From NCBI GenBank assembly GCA_046727955.1, contig JBKPDO010000346.1, forward strand, positions 1 through 8,609: DNA of 8,609 bases, read 5' to 3'. Shown here one piece after another: positions 7,390 to 8,609 of this stretch (position 1 is its first letter; each line of letters begins with the position of its first letter). This DNA is from DASVXQ01 sp046727955 (GTDB taxonomy: Bacteria > Actinomycetota > CALGFH01). The position numbers and the translations under genes are program-made. Below the pieces are notes generated by a model, which saw only the letters and a program-made list of their open reading frames with translations, was not told the origin of the DNA and made no database searches.

Positions 7390-7623
7390 TACTGGCCGGC
7401 CAACCTGCCCGAGGCCACCCCGATCGTGGAGCTGGTCCGGCTGGCCAGGTCGCGGTGGCGGGTGGAGCAGGATTATCGCGAGTGCAAAGGCGCGCTCGGG
7501 CTGGACCACTTCGAGGGGCGCTCCTGGCCTGGCTGGCACCACCACGTGACCCTGGTCTCGGTCGCGCACGGCTTTTTGACCCTGGAGCGGCTGCGTCACC
7601 CAAAACCGGCGGCGTCGGCCTGA
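7390..7623 (+). pseudogene. IS701-family transposase, C-terminal part (after the IS110 insertion)
   Basis: 77 codons that complete the protein begun at 5102: YWPANLPEATPIVELVRLA, then WRVEQDYRECKGALGLDHFE (the glutamate of the DDE triad lies in WRVEQDY, residue 360 of the joined protein) and SWPGWHHHVTLVSVAHGFL. It ends at TGA 7621. Beyond a CCCAAAA run (7599-7605) the -1 frame carries on as good coding sequence to 7748, so the stop at 7621 may itself result from a frameshift. No start of its own, so it is not expected to be made. Confidence 0.9.
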
Positions 7624-7748
7624 GCTTGTGGCAGCTGCTGGAGCAGCTGCAGGTCCTGCTGGCCTGTTGGGCCGGCGCCTGCCCGGTGTGCCAGCGTCCC
7701 GCACCACGGTGGCTCCGCCGAAGGGGACGACCACGAGCCCCGACCTGA
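7599..7748 (+). pseudogene. IS701 transposase tail in the -1 frame
   Basis: After CCCAAAA the -1 frame reads KTGGVGLSLWQLLEQLQVLL, then ACWAGACPVCQRP and a basic end, stopping at 7746-7748 inside the inverted repeat. Third positions are strongly GC, and the CxxxxCxxC-type tail resembles ends I recall on IS701 transposases. Either a base was lost from the run or ribosomes shift at it; the sequence alone does not decide. Confidence 0.5.
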
Positions 7749-7758
7749 CAGAGCCCTA
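7740..7758 (-). repeat. IS701 right inverted repeat
   Basis: Exact reverse complement of 5027-5045. Followed by TTAG (7759-7762), the second copy of the target duplication. Confidence 0.95.
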
Positions 7759-7762
7759 TTAG
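7759..7762. repeat. TTAG target duplication, right of IS701
   Basis: Second copy of 5023-5026. TA within it plus the following bases are the right flank of the original IS630 insertion in the PIN-like gene. Confidence 0.85.
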
Positions 7763-8356
7763 ATCGTGGTAGAGCTGCTCGTGCAGCTCATCCGCGGACA
7801 GGGTGCCGGTGGCACGGGCGAGGATGCGGGCACAGCGCTCCTCAAGGAAGGGCGTGCGACCGGCGGGGACCTCCACCCAGGACAGACGGGCCGCGCCCGC
7901 CCGCTGCCTGTCCGTCACATCCCGCCACGTCGTGACGGCGAAGGCGCCGAGCTCCTTGAGCGCGGCGCGGACGCGGCCGGGCGGGGAGCGGCGGACGAGC
8001 AGGTAGACGCCAGCGAGGACGGCGACGGCGACCGTGATCGTCACCACGGGCGCGCGGCGGGCGGCGCGCACCACCGCCGCGGTGCCGTAGCCGGTCCCCA
8101 CGGTGGTCAAGCTCACGCCGGCGAGCACGCTGACGAGTTGCCCGTCCGCCTCGGCGACGATGAGCACGTCGCCGGCGGCCTCCGTCCACCACGCCTGGCC
8201 GGCGAAGCCGTTGTCGACCAGGTCGGGGTCGTCGCTGAACACCACCGCGGGTGCGACCAGCAGGGCCAGGGCGGCGGTGGGCAGGTCGTCGGGGTCGTCG
8301 GCGAGCACGCCACGCAGCCTCGGGTCGAGATGGTCGCGGATGGCGAGGTCGACCAC
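7760..8356 (-). pseudogene. 5' part of IS-interrupted gene: PIN-like segment, membrane helix, start of winged helix
   Basis: 199 codons from GTG 8356; with 3600-3724 the restored protein is 239 residues. Residues 21-62 (DPDDLPTAALALL, then VVFSDDPDLVDNGFAGQAWW) resemble the C-terminal half of PIN ribonuclease domains, with acidic residues at D23-D24 and D42-D45. Residues 103-121 (PVVTITVAVAVLAGVYLLV) are one membrane helix followed by a basic stretch (RR..PGR.R). Residues 172 on, completed by the 3' fragment, look like a winged helix. The first half of a PIN domain is absent: the frame is closed by TAG at 8434 and no such sequence appears in other frames. So the 5' end may already have been lost, or the PIN call is wrong. 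After L199 the frame runs into IS701 and ends at 7376 as a nonsense fusion. The gene was probably upstream of, and co-oriented with, the nuclease/helical-repeat gene. Confidence 0.65.
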
Positions 8357-8384
8357 GCGGATGCGCGGCCGCAGCGGCCCGCGG

Positions 8385-8459
8385 GGAACATTGGAACGAA
8401 GAGTTACGCCAGCGGCCGGCGGTGGGTCCGCCTAGCGTGACTGGCCGTTCCAATGTTCC
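8385..8459. repeat. 75-bp imperfect palindrome
   Basis: GGAACATTGGAACG (8385-8398) and its exact reverse complement (8446-8459) flank a centre that is itself partly symmetrical: TTACGCCAG (8404-8412) pairs at 7 of 9 positions with 8432-8440. Arms are about 30 bp, best matched at the outer ends. Each outer arm also contains GGAAC twice at 8-bp spacing. It sits 29 bp before the GTG of the PIN-like gene. It could be an operator, a small inverted-repeat element or facing transposon ends. Confidence 0.7.
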
Positions 8460-8609
8460 TTCCGCCGCGAATTTCATCTGCTGCGAATACGCGACGATAT
8501 GCATGCGGTCAGGCCGAGTCGCCTTGAAGCTGGGCGCTACCAGGCTGGTCACTCCGTTGGACCGAGGCCATAGCGTAACGAGCGCCGTGCCACGAAGCCC
8601 AGCGCCTGG

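Larger units (their letters stand above)
5027..7758 (+). mobile_element. IS701-family insertion sequence, split by a nested IS110 element
   Basis: Bounded by perfect 19-bp inverted repeats (5027-5045 and 7740-7758) and a TTAG duplication. Subtracting the nested IS110 (6104-7389, 1,286 bp) leaves 1,446 bp, normal for this family. The transposase gene is cut between K334 and Y335, so the element cannot supply its own enzyme. Its ends are intact and could still be moved in trans. Confidence 0.92.

Noticed and set aside
7376..8356. 326-codon minus-strand frame as a single protein
   Set aside because: Only its first 199 codons are host sequence. The rest is read through the reverse of IS701 and into IS110 and is an accidental fusion.
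7842..8552. 236-codon minus-strand frame including MHIVAYSQQMKF
   Set aside because: A shadow frame across the PIN-like gene and palindrome, arginine-rich and without domain features.
8549..8608. End of a further minus-strand gene (ALGFVARRSLRYGLGPTE, stop at 8549)
   Set aside because: Twenty codons at the window edge with no recognisable family. Possible, but not supportable.
1..8609. CRISPR array, tRNA or rRNA genes
   Set aside because: No regularly spaced repeats and no sequence resembling conserved tRNA or rRNA parts was seen.

Overview
This is a high-GC window (GC-rich third codon positions, GTG starts), most like an actinomycete or other high-GC Actinomycetota. That guess rests only on composition and on the transposase types. 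It is an accessory region: two host genes on the minus strand have been broken by four mobile elements, three of them nested.

Layout, left to right. (1) 1-336 is the end of a Tn3-family transposon that runs off the left edge. It carries the N-terminal DUF4158 part of TnpA (206 to 1, minus) and a 38-bp Tn3-type terminal repeat (299-336). (2) 307-3341 (minus) is a protein of about 1,010 residues. It has an N-terminal PD-(D/E)XK-like nuclease domain followed by a long helical-repeat (TPR/HEAT-like) body. It carries one frameshift in a C5 run (1716-1720), and its last codons and stop lie inside the Tn3 terminal repeat. (3) About 250 bp without a gene. (4) A second minus-strand gene, split into 7760-8356 (5' part) and 3600-3724 (3' part). 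Removing the intervening elements restores one uninterrupted reading frame of 239 codons: a PIN-like segment, one membrane helix and a C-terminal winged-helix-like segment. (5) Its interruption consists of an intact IS630-family element (3725-5023, TA duplication), next to an IS701-family element (5027-7758, 19-bp perfect inverted repeats, TTAG duplication) that landed in the TTAG made by the IS630 right end and its TA duplication. The IS701 element is itself split by an intact IS110-family element (6104-7389). (6) 8357-8609 holds a 75-bp imperfect palindrome and no gene I can defend.

Order of events from nesting: IS630 entered the PIN-like gene, IS701 entered at the IS630 boundary, and IS110 entered the IS701 transposase gene. 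The Tn3 insertion cannot be placed in time relative to these.

The most interesting biology is twofold. The reconstructed neighbours, a PIN-like/membrane/winged-helix protein and a nuclease-helical-repeat protein, have a build reminiscent of defence genes and were probably adjacent in the same orientation before decay. The IS110 element has a 230-nt leader with a strong stem and short matches to its own ends and target, as expected for a bridge RNA. Function for the two host genes is inference; the element boundaries and the in-frame reconstruction are read directly from the sequence.
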